A stretch of DNA of 64,000 nt from Pseudomonas sp. RIT288 (lineage in GTDB: Bacteria > Pseudomonadota > Gammaproteobacteria > Pseudomonadales > Pseudomonadaceae). Shown here piece by piece: positions 1 to 7,558 of the stretch. The stretch covers positions 594,857 through 658,856 of the forward strand of contig NZ_JFYN01000012.1 in NCBI RefSeq assembly GCF_000631985.1, given 5' to 3'. The notes under the pieces were generated by a model that was not told the DNA's origin, did no database searches, and worked only from the letters and a program-made list of their open reading frames with translations. The translations under genes were made by a program, and so were the position numbers. The number at the start of each line of letters is the position of its first letter. The stretch's first letter is position 1.

Positions 1-998
1 GCGCGCCAGTGGAAACCCACGTCGATGCCGAGGTGCGTCACGCGACTTCGTTGAACCACTCGGCCACCCACTTGCTGCACGCTGCGCTGCGCCAGGTACT
101 GGGCGAGCACGTTCAGCAGAAGGGTTCGTTGGTGGATAGCCAGCGTCTGCGCTTCGACTTCAGCCACTTTGAAGCGATCAAGCCTGAACAGATCAAAGCG
201 CTGGAAGACATCGTCAACGCCGAGATCCGCAAGAACTCTGCAGTTGAAACCGAAGAAACCGACATCGAAACCGCCAAGCAGAAAGGCGCGATGGCGCTGT
301 TCGGCGAGAAGTACGGCGACAACGTGCGCGTGCTGAGCATGGGCGGCGATTTCTCCGTCGAGCTGTGTGGCGGTATTCACGCGAACCGTACCGGCGACAT
401 CGGCCTGCTGAAAATCATCAGCGAAGGCGGTGTGGCATCGGGCGTGCGTCGTATCGAGGCAGTCACCGGTGCTGGGGCACTGGCTTACTTGAACGCTGCT
501 GAAGAACAACTCAAGGAAGCGGCCAACCTGGTCAAGGGCAGCCGCGACAATCTGATCGACAAGCTGTCGGCCGTGCTGGAGCGCAACCGCGCGCTGGAAA
601 AGCAACTCGAGCAGTTGCAGGCCAAGGCCGCCAGCGCCGCGGGCGACGATCTGTCGAACTCGGCAGTCGACGTCAAGGGCGTGAAGGTTCTGGCCGCACG
701 TCTGGACGGTCAGGACGGCAAGGCGCTGCTGGCGCTGGTCGATCAGCTGAAAAACAAACTCGGCCGCGCAGTGATCCTGCTCGGCAGTGTCCATGAGGAA
801 AAGGTCGTACTGGTTGCAGGCGTAACCAAGGACCTGACTGGCCAACTCAAAGCCGGTGATTTGATGAAACAGGCTGCTGCGGCAGTGGGCGGGAAGGGCG
901 GTGGTCGTCCGGACATGGCGCAGGGCGGCGGTGTCGACGCCGGCGCACTGGATGGCGCACTGGCGCTGACCGTTCCATTCGTCGAGCAGGGTTTATAA
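1..998 (+). CDS. alaS: Alanyl-tRNA synthetase, C-terminal part (5' truncated by window edge)
   Basis: Charges tRNA-Ala and edits mischarged Ser/Gly. Only the last 330 or so residues are present and the frame is open to the window edge. The editing-domain zinc ligands are visible as an HxxxH ([10 protein letters not shown], bases 54-83) and a CxxxH (CGGIHA, from base 366). A coiled-coil stretch follows, then the glycine-rich C-Ala/DHHA1 tail ([15 protein letters not shown]). The gene ends 90 bp before lysC, the alaS-lysC-csrA order known in Pseudomonas. The catalytic N-terminal half lies outside the window. Confidence 0.97.
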   Translation, partial: APVETHVDAEVRHATSLNHSATHLLHAALRQVLGEHVQQKGSLVDSQRLRFDFSHFEAIKPEQIKALEDIVNAEIRKNSAVETEETDIETAKQKGAMALFGEKYGDNVRVLSMGGDFSVELCGGIHANRTGDIGLLKIISEGGVASGVRRIEAVTGAGALAYLNAAEEQLKEAANLVKGSRDNLIDKLSAVLERNRALEKQLEQLQAKAASAAGDDLSNSAVDVKGVKVLAARLDGQDGKALLALVDQLKNKLGRAVILLGSVHEEKVVLVAGVTKDLTGQLKAGDLMKQAAAAVGGKGGGRPDMAQGGGVDAGALDGALALTVPFVEQGL

Positions 999-1008
999 GA
1001 CGGCTCGT

Positions 1009-1035
1009 CGGGCCCGCAGTCTAGTGGCGGGCCCG
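1009..1035 (+). other. GC-rich hairpin between alaS and lysC
   Basis: Perfect 9-bp stem (CGGGCCCGC / GCGGGCCCG) with a 9-base loop, just after the alaS stop. There is no T-run, so it is not a classical intrinsic terminator. It could stabilise the alaS 3' end or attenuate read-through into lysC. Confidence 0.5.
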
Positions 1036-1088
1036 GCGGCTGTTCGAGTGATTATTGGGCGCCCTTCATGGGCAGAGGCGGCTTTGAA

Positions 1089-2330
1089 ATGGCTTTGATC
1101 GTACAGAAATTTGGAGGCACCTCGGTCGGCACTGTCGAGAGAATCGAGCAGGTCGCCGACAAGGTTAAGAAATTCCGCGATGCCGGCGATGACCTGGTGG
1201 TTGTGCTGTCTGCAATGAGCGGCGAAACCAACCGTCTGATCGATCTGGCCAAGCAAATCAGTGGCGACGTGCAACCGGTTCCGCGTGAACTGGACGTGAT
1301 CGTCTCCACTGGTGAGCAGGTGACGATTGCCCTGTTGGCCATGGCGCTGATCAAGCGCGGTGTGCCGGCGGTGTCGTACACCGGTAATCAGGTGCGGATC
1401 CTGACGGACAGTGCGCACAATAAAGCGCGTATCTTGCAGATTGATGACCAGAAGATTCGCGGTGATCTGAAAGCAGGTCGTGTGGTGGTTGTCGCCGGTT
1501 TCCAGGGCGTCGACGAGCACGGCAACATCACCACTCTCGGTCGTGGCGGTTCCGACACCACGGGCGTGGCACTGGCGGCTGCATTGAAGGCTGATGAGTG
1601 CCAGATCTACACCGACGTCGATGGTGTCTACACCACTGACCCGCGTGTGGTGCCGGTCGCTCAGCGTCTGGACAAGATCACCTTTGAAGAGATGCTGGAA
1701 ATGGCCAGCCTCGGCTCCAAGGTGTTGCAGATCCGTGCGGTGGAGTTCGCCGGCAAGTACAACGTTCCGCTGCGCGTACTGCACAGCTTCAAGGAGGGTC
1801 CGGGCACCCTCATTACTATTGATGAAGAGGAAACCATGGAACAGCCGATCATTTCCGGCATCGCTTTCAACCGCGATGAAGCCAAGCTGACCATCCGTGG
1901 CGTGCCAGACACCCCGGGCGTGGCGTTCAAGATTCTCGGCCCGATCAGTGCCGCGAACATCGAAGTCGACATGATCGTGCAGAACGTCGCGCACGATAAC
2001 ACCACCGACTTCACCTTCACCGTGCACCGCAACGACTACCAGGCCGCACAGACCGTGCTGGAAAACACCGCTCGCGAGATCGGTGCCCGGGAAGTGGTGG
2101 GTGACACCAAGATTGCCAAGGTCTCGATCGTCGGCGTCGGCATGCGTTCCCACGCAGGCGTGGCCAGCCGCATGTTCGAATCCCTGGCCAAGGAAAGCAT
2201 CAACATCCAGATGATCTCGACGTCGGAAATCAAGGTTTCCGTAGTGATCGAAGAGAAGTACCTGGAACTGGCCGTGCGCGCCCTGCACACGGCTTTCGAA
2301 CTGGATGCGCCGGCCCGTCAGGGCGAGTAA
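1089..2330 (+). CDS. lysC: Aspartate kinase (alpha chain, probable internal beta start)
   Basis: Phosphorylates aspartate, the first step to Lys, Thr, Met and diaminopimelate. 413 residues. The kinase domain begins with KFGGTSVG (residues 7-14), and two ACT domains occupy about residues 265-410 for allosteric feedback. The start at 1089 is chosen because AGAGG lies about 10 bp upstream and the kinase motif follows directly. An in-frame ATG at 1836 (residue 250), preceded by GAAGAGGA, would give the ACT-only beta chain known for class II aspartate kinases. A strong terminator follows. Confidence 0.97.
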   Translation: MALIVQKFGGTSVGTVERIEQVADKVKKFRDAGDDLVVVLSAMSGETNRLIDLAKQISGDVQPVPRELDVIVSTGEQVTIALLAMALIKRGVPAVSYTGNQVRILTDSAHNKARILQIDDQKIRGDLKAGRVVVVAGFQGVDEHGNITTLGRGGSDTTGVALAAALKADECQIYTDVDGVYTTDPRVVPVAQRLDKITFEEMLEMASLGSKVLQIRAVEFAGKYNVPLRVLHSFKEGPGTLITIDEEETMEQPIISGIAFNRDEAKLTIRGVPDTPGVAFKILGPISAANIEVDMIVQNVAHDNTTDFTFTVHRNDYQAAQTVLENTAREIGAREVVGDTKIAKVSIVGVGMRSHAGVASRMFESLAKESINIQMISTSEIKVSVVIEEKYLELAVRALHTAFELDAPARQGE

Positions 2331-2342
2331 TCCGGTCACCTG

Positions 2343-2376
2343 AAGGGCGCGGTCTGACCGCGCCCTTTATTTTTTG
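2343..2376 (+). terminator. Intrinsic terminator of lysC
   Basis: Perfect 11-bp stem (AAGGGCGCGGT / ACCGCGCCCTT), 3-base loop and a T-rich tail, 13 bp after the lysC stop. Confidence 0.9.
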
Positions 2377-2517
2377 AATGGCGCGGGCCCTGAACTGTTC
2401 TTTTGCTCGCGCTGGTCAATACTCAGGCATGTAGGGCTACGATCGCTCCGGTTGTAGGTCGGGTGCCTTTTTTTTGCAGACTGTTGTCCCTGAAATGAAA
2501 TGCGTGAGGAGAAAGGT

Positions 2518-2706
2518 ATGCTGATTCTGACTCGTCGGTGCGCAGAAAGCCTGATTATCGGTGATGGCGAAATCACCGTGACCGTGCTCGGCGTCAAAGG
2601 AAATCAAGTGCGCATCGGCGTCAACGCCCCGAAAGAGGTTGCCGTGCACCGTGAGGAAATTTACCTGCGTATAAAGAAAGAGAAGGACGAAGAACCAAGC
2701 CATTAA
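2518..2706 (+). CDS. csrA: Carbon storage regulator CsrA/RsmA
   Basis: Post-transcriptional regulator that binds GGA motifs near ribosome sites of target mRNAs and is sequestered by the GacSA-controlled small RNAs. 62 residues, the usual size. It begins [12 protein letters not shown] and carries the conserved [19 protein letters not shown] and HREEIY segments, including the R44-type RNA-contact arginine. The start at 2518 follows GAGGAGAAA with good spacing; an upstream in-frame ATG at 2500 lacks a ribosome site. GacS, the top of the same pathway, is encoded at 51.3-54.1 kb. Confidence 0.97.
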   Translation: MLILTRRCAESLIIGDGEITVTVLGVKGNQVRIGVNAPKEVAVHREEIYLRIKKEKDEEPSH

Positions 2707-2725
2707 TTTTTATCGATTTTTATGT

Positions 2726-2754
2726 TTGCAAACGGGGAAGAAGGTGGTTAATAT
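2726..2754 (+). promoter_or_regulatory. Sigma-70 promoter of tRNA-Ser
   Basis: TTGCAA at 2726-2731, 17-bp spacer, TAATAT at 2749-2754. The expected start near 2761 is followed by GC-rich bases (GCCCC), a discriminator common for stable RNA genes. Confidence 0.75.
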
Positions 2755-2768
2755 ACGCCCCGTGTTGC

Positions 2769-2859
2769 GGAGAGCTGGCCGAGTGGCCGAAGGCGCTCCC
2801 CTGCTAAGGGAGTACACCTCAAAAGGGTGTCGGGGGTTCGAATCCCCCGTTCTCCGCCA
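2769..2859 (+). tRNA. tRNA-Ser(GCT)
   Basis: 91 nt including encoded CCA. The acceptor stem is GGAGAGC with GTTCTCC, the anticodon loop is CTGCTAA (anticodon GCT), it has the long variable arm expected of tRNA-Ser and the T-loop TTCGAAT. Reads AGC/AGU codons. Confidence 0.97.
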
Positions 2860-2924
2860 TTATTTGCTTAGTACGTTGTAATCTGGCTTTTTCTGTAAGT
2901 TCTTGAATTTATTAGAAAAAGTGG

Positions 2925-2952
2925 TTGGAATAGAGATTAGACGGGCTATAAT
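2925..2952 (+). promoter_or_regulatory. Sigma-70 promoter of the tRNA-Arg array
   Basis: TTGGAA at 2925-2930, 16-bp spacer, consensus TATAAT at 2947-2952, 14 bp before the first tRNA-Arg. The 71-bp spacers between later copies show no comparable promoter, so one transcript for all three is inferred. Confidence 0.7.
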
Positions 2953-2966
2953 GCGGCGCAACAAAT

Positions 2967-3043
2967 GCACTCGTAGCTCAGCTGGATAGAGTACTCGGCT
3001 ACGAACCGAGCGGTCACAGGTTCGAATCCTGTCGAGTGCACCA
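2967..3043 (+). tRNA. tRNA-Arg(ACG), copy 1
   Basis: 77 nt with encoded CCA. Acceptor GCACTCG pairs with CGAGTGC; anticodon loop CTACGAA (anticodon ACG, A34 expected to become inosine via TadA); D-arm GCTCAGCTGGATAGAG and T-loop TTCGAAT are intact. First of three identical copies. Confidence 0.97.
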
Positions 3044-3114
3044 TTTAAGAGTTGTTTATAGCGATATAAAGAACTCGGTTTCAGCCAGTTGTGGTCTGGT
3101 CTAAAAACACAAAT

Positions 3115-3191
3115 GCACTCGTAGCTCAGCTGGATAGAGTACTCGGCTACGAACCGAGCGGTCACAGGTTCGAATCCTGTCGAGTGCACCA
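3115..3191 (+). tRNA. tRNA-Arg(ACG), copy 2
   Basis: Identical to copy 1 over all 77 nt, with the same flanks. Probably co-transcribed from the promoter near 2925-2952. Confidence 0.97.
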
Positions 3192-3262
3192 TTTAAGAGT
3201 TGTTTATAGCGATATAAAGAACTCGGTTTCAGCCAGTTGTGGTCTGGTCTAAAAACACAAAT

Positions 3263-3339
3263 GCACTCGTAGCTCAGCTGGATAGAGTACTCGGCTACGA
3301 ACCGAGCGGTCACAGGTTCGAATCCTGTCGAGTGCACCA
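3263..3339 (+). tRNA. tRNA-Arg(ACG), copy 3
   Basis: Identical to copies 1 and 2. It is followed within 6 bp by a strong bidirectional terminator that ends the tRNA transcript. Confidence 0.97.
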
Positions 3340-3344
3340 TATTC

Positions 3345-3373
3345 AAAAAGCCCGCGTTTAACGCGGGCTTTTT
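3345..3373. terminator. Bidirectional terminator between tRNA array and convergent gene
   Basis: Long inverted repeat (AAAAAGCCCGCGTT / AACGCGGGCTTTTT) around base 3359, with a T-run on each strand. It serves the rightward tRNA array and the leftward gene, whose stop codon (3358-3360) sits in the hairpin loop. Confidence 0.9.
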
Positions 3374-3876
3374 GTTGTCTGCGATTTGGCTTTGCCTTTC
3401 ACGCATCCCCTCTCATCAAAATCGACTTGAGCACTGCGGCCTCGCTTCAGGTCATAGCGATAGCTCGTCATCGACGTTCGAATATTTACCTTGTCCGGTT
3501 TGCCGAGCGCGCTTTCGACATCCTGTTGGCTCATGCCGGCAATCACCCGCCGGTTGATGATCGCGGCACGGCGCTGTCGGGCATCGATCAGGTTTCCGCA
3601 TTTGTCCTCCAGGCGGCCAACAATACCCGGTTCACGTCCCCTGATTGTCATACCGGATATTTCCTCGTGGTTGTGTTCCGGCATGATCGGTACGACGGAC
3701 CCGGGCGAATAGGGATGAACCTGTTGCTCTGAAAGCTGCTCGTCGCTCGCACAGCTCAGGGTAGTGAAGGTGAGGCGGCCGTCGGCTGCCTCGCATCGGT
3801 GAAGGCTGGTGGCAGCCCCGGCGTGCGGCAGGCAGAGCAGGCTGGCGACTACAAAACGGGATGTTCTGGATAGCAT
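3358..3876 (-). CDS. Small exported protein with DUF4124-like and SmpA/BamE-like segments
   Basis: 172 residues, function unknown. A signal peptide (about 1-22, ending near HAGAAT) precedes a DUF4124-like stretch (LHRCEAADGRLTFTTLSC). The C-terminal part carries GMSQQDVESALGKPDKV, which resembles the SmpA/BamE fold element found in many envelope proteins. The start at 3876 follows GGAGG with 7-bp spacing, better than the ATG ten codons upstream. The last codons (KSPR) run into the shared terminator. A periplasmic or outer-membrane location is inferred. Confidence 0.8.
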   Translation of the reverse strand: MLSRTSRFVVASLLCLPHAGAATSLHRCEAADGRLTFTTLSCASDEQLSEQQVHPYSPGSVVPIMPEHNHEEISGMTIRGREPGIVGRLEDKCGNLIDARQRRAAIINRRVIAGMSQQDVESALGKPDKVNIRTSMTSYRYDLKRGRSAQVDFDERGCVKGKAKSQTTKSPR

Positions 3877-4052
3877 TCGACGTCCTCCATGACGGTCTAC
3901 GCTCAAGGGTAGTCGCTACATTTTTCAACGCCGGTGTGTTTTCTTTTCAAGATGAGTCGTCGCATCTGCACGGGTCAGGACAGCGCTCAGCTTTGTCGCG
4001 CAAGCACTTGTTTCGCCCGCGATTTTTTAACGTTTAAAACCGTCAGGCGGTG

Positions 4053-4197
4053 TATCATTGCGCCCGTCAGCCCCGCCGGGGCTTATGGAAAACCTCCATG
4101 GACTTACCCAGTAGTTACTCAGTAGCCCGTTTCACCAATCATGAATTGACTGATTGATCCTTCCGGCGTGCCCCGCTGCTGGGAGTGGAGTTCGCCT
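4053..4197 (+). promoter_or_regulatory. Structured 5' leader of mgtE
   Basis: A weak -10-like TATCAT at 4053-4058 would start a transcript near 4065. The leader then holds two consecutive perfect hairpins, AGCCCC-GCC-GGGGCT (4069-4083) and ATGGA-AAACC-TCCAT (4085-4099), followed by a short reading frame at 4098-4157. It does not match the M-box (ykoK) riboswitch as I know it. Leader-based control is inferred only from this arrangement. Confidence 0.3.
4098..4157 (+). CDS. Possible 19-residue leader peptide upstream of mgtE
   Basis: ATG at 4098 overlaps the second leader hairpin, and GGA (4087-4089) lies 8 bp upstream as a weak ribosome site. The frame reads MDLPSSYSVARFTNHELTD and stops 40 bp before mgtE. 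Mg2+-responsive leader peptides exist in other bacteria (mgtL, mgtP); a similar role here is inference, and the frame could be chance. Confidence 0.25.
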   Translation: MDLPSSYSVARFTNHELTD

Positions 4198-5640
4198 ATG
4201 TCCGAAATCGAAGTAAAGAAAACCCAGGAAAGCCTGCAGGATCGCTTGGCTCAGGTCGTTGAGCTGCTGCAGCGCCAGAAGGTCGTCGAAGACCTGACTC
4301 ATCGCCAGGAAGGCGCGCATCACGACCGGGTCGAGAACCTGGTTCACCGGCAGAACCTCGTCGAGCTGCAACGCAAACTCGATGATCTGCACTCCGCCGA
4401 CGTTGCCTACATCCTTGAAGCTTTGCCGCTGGACGACCGTCTGACGCTCTGGCAACTGGTCAAGGCTGATCGCGACGGCGACATTCTTCTCGAAGTATCC
4501 GATTCCGTTCGTGAAACGCTGATCGCCGACATGGACGATCACGAGCTCCTGGCTGCGGCCAAGGACATGGACGCCGACGAACTTGCTGACCTGGCCTCCG
4601 AGCTGCCGCGAGACGTCGTCCATGAGCTGATGGAGACGCTCGACCAGCAACAACGCGAGCGCGTGCGTTCGGCCCTGTCCTATGACGAGGAGCAGGTCGG
4701 TGCGCTGATGGACTTCGAGATGGTGACGATCCGTGAGGATGTCAGCCTCGAAGTGGTGCTGCGTTACCTGCGTCGTCTCAAAGAGCTGCCGGGCCACACC
4801 GACAAACTGTTCGTGGTCGATTACGACGGCGTGCTCAAGGGCGTGCTGCCAATCAAGCGTCTGTTGGTCAACGACCCGGAGAAACAGGTTTCTGAAGTCA
4901 TGGCCAGCGATCCGGTGAGTTTTCACCCGGACGAAGACGCCTATGACGCGGCTCAGGCGTTCGAGCGTTACGACTTGATTTCGGCCCCGGTGGTCGACAA
5001 GAACGGCAAGTTGATCGGCCGTCTGACCATCGACGAAATGGTCGACCTGATTCGTGAGGAGAGTGAAAGCGAAGTCCTCAACATGGCGGGTCTGCGCGAA
5101 GAGGAAGATATCTTCGCCTCCGTCTGGAAATCCCTGCGCAACCGTTGGGCATGGCTGGCGATCAACCTGATTACGGCATTTGTCGCGTCTCGGGTAATCG
5201 GTCTGTTCGAAGGCTCGATCGAGAAGCTGGTGGCGCTGGCGGCGCTGATGCCGATCGTGGCGGGTATCGGCGGTAACTCCGGTAACCAGACGATCACCAT
5301 GATCGTGCGTGCCATGGCGCTCGACCAGGTCAGCACCGGCAACACCTCGCGCCTGATGCGCAAGGAACTGGCGGTGGGGTTGATCAACGGTCTGGTCTGG
5401 GGTGGTGTGATTGGTGTGGTCGCCTACCTGCTTTACGGCAGTTGGTCGCTGGGCGTGGTGATGACGGCGGCGATGACCCTCAACCTGCTGCTCGCGGCGC
5501 TGATGGGGGTGTTGATCCCGATGACGCTGGCCAAGATGGGCCGGGACCCGGCGATGGGCGCCAGCGTGATGATCACGGCCATGACCGACAGCGGTGGCTT
5601 CTTCATCTTCCTGGGGCTGGCGACGATCTTCCTGCTCTGA
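4198..5640 (+). CDS. mgtE: Magnesium transporter MgtE
   Basis: Mg2+-gated Mg2+ channel of the inner membrane. 480 residues, typical for the family. It has an N-terminal MgtE helical domain (about 30-140), two CBS domains (about 145-275, with SDPVSFHPDEDAYDAAQAF) that sense cytosolic Mg2+, then five membrane helices. The pore motif GGNSGNQT is present near residue 359. The start at 4198 is chosen because MSEIEVKK is the family-like N-terminus and GGAGTGGAG lies upstream. A terminator at 5654 follows. It stands alone, behind a structured leader. Confidence 0.97.
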   Translation: MSEIEVKKTQESLQDRLAQVVELLQRQKVVEDLTHRQEGAHHDRVENLVHRQNLVELQRKLDDLHSADVAYILEALPLDDRLTLWQLVKADRDGDILLEVSDSVRETLIADMDDHELLAAAKDMDADELADLASELPRDVVHELMETLDQQQRERVRSALSYDEEQVGALMDFEMVTIREDVSLEVVLRYLRRLKELPGHTDKLFVVDYDGVLKGVLPIKRLLVNDPEKQVSEVMASDPVSFHPDEDAYDAAQAFERYDLISAPVVDKNGKLIGRLTIDEMVDLIREESESEVLNMAGLREEEDIFASVWKSLRNRWAWLAINLITAFVASRVIGLFEGSIEKLVALAALMPIVAGIGGNSGNQTITMIVRAMALDQVSTGNTSRLMRKELAVGLINGLVWGGVIGVVAYLLYGSWSLGVVMTAAMTLNLLLAALMGVLIPMTLAKMGRDPAMGASVMITAMTDSGGFFIFLGLATIFLL

Positions 5641-5653
5641 GTCGTTGCCATGC

Positions 5654-5681
5654 AAAAGCCCGCCAATTGGCGGGCTTTTTT
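5654..5681 (+). terminator. Intrinsic terminator of mgtE
   Basis: Stem AAAAGCCCGCCAA / TTGGCGGGCTTTT with a T-run, 14 bp after the stop. Confidence 0.92.
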
Positions 5682-5702
5682 GTGCCTGTGTAGTTATCTG
5701 TA

Positions 5703-5790
5703 GTGAGGGGATTTATCCCCGATGGGTTGCGCAGCGACCCCGGAAGAGGGTCTGCTGCGCAGTCCGTCGGGGATAAATCCCCTCACCACA
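5703..5790. repeat. REPIN-like inverted pair, family D (GAGGGGATTTATCCCCGA)
   Basis: GTGAGGGGATTTATCCCCGA at the left and its inverse TCGGGGATAAATCCCCTCAC at the right, enclosing about 48 bp. It lies between the mgtE and amrZ terminators. The same family recurs at 19442-19575. Confidence 0.85.
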
Positions 5791-5826
5791 GAGTCTGCCT
5801 CGGATTGTCGTGATTGAAATCCGGGC

Positions 5827-5856
5827 AAAAAAAAGCCAGCACTGATGCTGGCTTGA
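5827..5856 (-). terminator. Intrinsic terminator of amrZ
   Basis: On the minus strand AGCCAGC-ATCAGT-GCTGGCT is followed by a run of eight T, 19 bp after the amrZ stop. Confidence 0.9.
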
Positions 5857-5871
5857 GATGTTCGATGTAGC

Positions 5872-6198
5872 TCAGGACGCGTCTGCGGCCATCTCGGCGT
5901 CGTGAGCGATCAGCGACACCAGAGCATTCTGTTGACGGTGAGACAGCTGACGGAAACGTTGCAGCAGCTCACGCTCGTGCAGCGAAAGCTCCGGGCTGTC
6001 CAGGCGCATGCTCAACTCTTCGCCCAGTGCGCCTTCCTGAATAAGACTCTGTTCAAGGCGCGCAATGATCTCGGAGTTCATGCTGCGATGATGATTGCGA
6101 GCCACCTCGGCAATGCGTTCACGCATCCCGTCTGGCAGACGTACGACGAACTTGTCAGCCGTACGGCTGGAATAAATTGCCTGTTTCAATGGGCGCAT
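5872..6198 (-). CDS. amrZ: Ribbon-helix-helix regulator AmrZ (AlgZ)
   Basis: Transcription factor controlling alginate, motility, c-di-GMP and exopolysaccharide genes. 108 residues, matching the P. aeruginosa protein as I recall it: MRPLKQ, flexible N-terminus, RHH segment ([20 protein letters not shown], with K and R that contact DNA, then [17 protein letters not shown]), and the tetramerising C-terminus ([19 protein letters not shown]). No clear ribosome site; the bases just upstream form the palindrome TAACCGGTTA. It is encoded alone, divergent from phnN. Confidence 0.95.
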   Translation of the reverse strand: MRPLKQAIYSSRTADKFVVRLPDGMRERIAEVARNHHRSMNSEIIARLEQSLIQEGALGEELSMRLDSPELSLHERELLQRFRQLSHRQQNALVSLIAHDAEMAADAS

Positions 6199-6586
6199 AT
6201 ATTTAACCGGTTAGTTCAGGGGAGCGGTTCTCGGGATTGGCCGCAGGATGTGTGGTAGGACAAGCATCCGCACCAAATGGTTCAACCTGAATTGTTAAGA
6301 GGCGCGCATCATGCCTCAAAATTGCCAGATCATTGGCGTCAATTCTGTGACAAATATTGAGCTGGGTAAAGGCGTATTGCCAGCACCAATTATCAGAAAT
6401 GCGGACTGGTTTGAAAACTTCGCCTTGGTTCGCATCACTGACCGCTTCCGGGTGCACATCTGTTGATGTCTGAAGACGTCAGAACGTGCATGCTATGCGG
6501 CTTTCAATCCTTGTTCCTTACCTGTACAGGATAGTGGCAATTTGCCGATTTGCTAGGGCGAACACCCGTTGGAGGGCGTTTTCAGG
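6199..6586. promoter_or_regulatory. Intergenic region between divergent amrZ and phnN
   Basis: 388 bp holding the amrZ promoter on one strand and the phnN promoter on the other. A perfect 10-bp palindrome TAACCGGTTA (6204-6213) lies directly upstream of the amrZ start and could be an operator or mask translation. No convincing AlgU-type or sigma-70 hexamers were identified. The open frame at 6203-6457 has no coding features. Confidence 0.4.
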
Positions 6587-7156
6587 ATGGATGGCAGGCT
6601 TATTTATCTGATGGGGCCGTCCGGTTCAGGCAAGGACAGCCTGATCGAGGCTGCGCGTGAGCCTTTGCGCGAGTTGAACTGCGAAATCATTCGCCGGGTG
6701 ATTACCCGATCAGCGGAATCGGTGGGTGAGGATGCCATCGGCGTGACGCCAGAAGACTTCGAACGACGCCAGCAAGCCGGGGATTTCTCGCTGGCCTGGC
6801 AAGCCAATGGGCTGGCTTATGGTATCCCGGCAGAAATAGACGAATGGTTGCGCGCAGGACGATCCGTGCTGGTGAACGGCTCACGCGCCAATTTGCGTCA
6901 GGCGCTTGAGCGCTACCCGACGCTGCTGCCGGTGCTGCTGACGGTCAAGTACGAAGTCTTGCGTGAACGCTTGCTCAGACGTGGGCGGGAGACGCCTGAG
7001 CAGATCGATGCGAGGCTGGCGCGTAATGCGCTGTTCAAGGACAGAAGGGCAACTGACTTGCCCGTGCATCTGATCGACAACTCGGGCGACCTGGCGGACG
7101 CCGTCAAGCAACTGCTGGACTTGATCCGGCTTAACGCAGCACCGGATCAAACTTGA
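6587..7156 (+). CDS. phnN: Ribose 1,5-bisphosphokinase PhnN
   Basis: Converts ribose 1,5-bisphosphate to PRPP with ATP, a late step of phosphonate (C-P lyase) degradation. 189 residues. Walker A GPSGSGKDS at residues 10-18, guanylate-kinase-like fold, and the RRVITRSAE substrate region. The start at 6587 follows GGAGG (6571-6575). No other phn gene is present here, although in PAO1, as I recall, amrZ and phnN bracket the whole phnC-N cluster. The gene is therefore an orphan, either relic or alternative PRPP source. Its 3' end overlaps the convergent small gene by 26 bp. Confidence 0.92.
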   Translation: MDGRLIYLMGPSGSGKDSLIEAAREPLRELNCEIIRRVITRSAESVGEDAIGVTPEDFERRQQAGDFSLAWQANGLAYGIPAEIDEWLRAGRSVLVNGSRANLRQALERYPTLLPVLLTVKYEVLRERLLRRGRETPEQIDARLARNALFKDRRATDLPVHLIDNSGDLADAVKQLLDLIRLNAAPDQT

Positions 7157-7310
7157 TCCTGCGCCCGGCAACCAGCGCGAGCACGAACAACACCGCAAAC
7201 ACGCCGCAGCCAACCAGGGGCAGGGTGATTTCAGTGTCCTCGAACAGCGAAAAATGCACGACGCCACTCAATAAGGCGAGGATCAGAAATCCTGCTGCTG
7301 ATTTGGACAT
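7131..7310 (-). CDS. Small two-helix membrane protein (PA3371-like)
   Basis: 59 residues with two hydrophobic helices (about 5-20 and 33-50) and a basic C-terminus (GRRIKFDPVLR). The start MSKSAAGF at 7310 follows AGGAG at about 8 bp; the upstream ATG at 7334 lacks a site. Gene order next to phnN suggests the PAO1 PA3371 type, recalled, not searched. Function unknown. It overlaps phnN tail to tail. Confidence 0.7.
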   Translation of the reverse strand: MSKSAAGFLILALLSGVVHFSLFEDTEITLPLVGCGVFAVLFVLALVAGRRIKFDPVLR

Positions 7311-7330
7311 GCTGTACTCCTGAAGATATT

Positions 7331-7558
7331 TCAAAAAACCAGACGTTCGGTCGCGTGGGTCGGCAGTGCCTGCTTAGGCACGCTGACCGCTTGAGGTGCG
7401 AAGCTTTGTTCGCTGAGCACCGCCAATTGCGGCTGCTTCTGCACTTGCAAGTAATGCGGCATGCGCTGGGCCACCGGCTCAGCACCCGCGGGGATAAAGT
7501 GGAATCCCACCAAAACGGCTAATGCGATTGCGTTTGCAAGCAAGAGAGTGCTGTTCAT
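7331..7558 (-). CDS. Small exported or membrane-anchored protein, unknown function
   Basis: 75 residues. One N-terminal hydrophobic helix (TLLLANAIALAVLVGFHF) works as a signal anchor, followed by a polar tail rich in Gln, Pro and Val. The start at 7558 follows GGAG about 10 bp upstream. It lies 20 bp before the small membrane gene at 7310, so the two probably share a transcript. I do not recognise a domain. Confidence 0.55.
   Translation of the reverse strand: MNSTLLLANAIALAVLVGFHFIPAGAEPVAQRMPHYLQVQKQPQLAVLSEQSFAPQAVSVPKQALPTHATERLVF

Larger units (their letters stand above)
2967..3339 (+). repeat. 148-bp tandem repeat carrying tRNA-Arg(ACG) x3
   Basis: The unit is one 77-nt tRNA plus a 71-nt spacer. 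Starts at 2967, 3115 and 3263 are spaced exactly 148 bp and both complete spacers (3044-3114 and 3192-3262) read identically. This indicates recent duplication by unequal recombination, or gene conversion. Confidence 0.95.

Noticed and set aside
993..2339. 448-codon leftward frame opposite lysC
   Set aside because: It is the antisense image of lysC, with His-rich composition typical of such shadows.
2860..3406. Leftward open frames opposite the tRNA-Arg genes
   Set aside because: They are antisense to tRNA (repeated [14 protein letters not shown] peptides), a well-known artefact in bacterial annotation.
3934..4125. 63-codon frame before mgtE
   Set aside because: No ribosome site and it overlaps the structured leader.
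6203..6457. Leftward frame upstream of amrZ
   Set aside because: No ribosome site, no family resemblance, and it lies in the divergent promoter interval.
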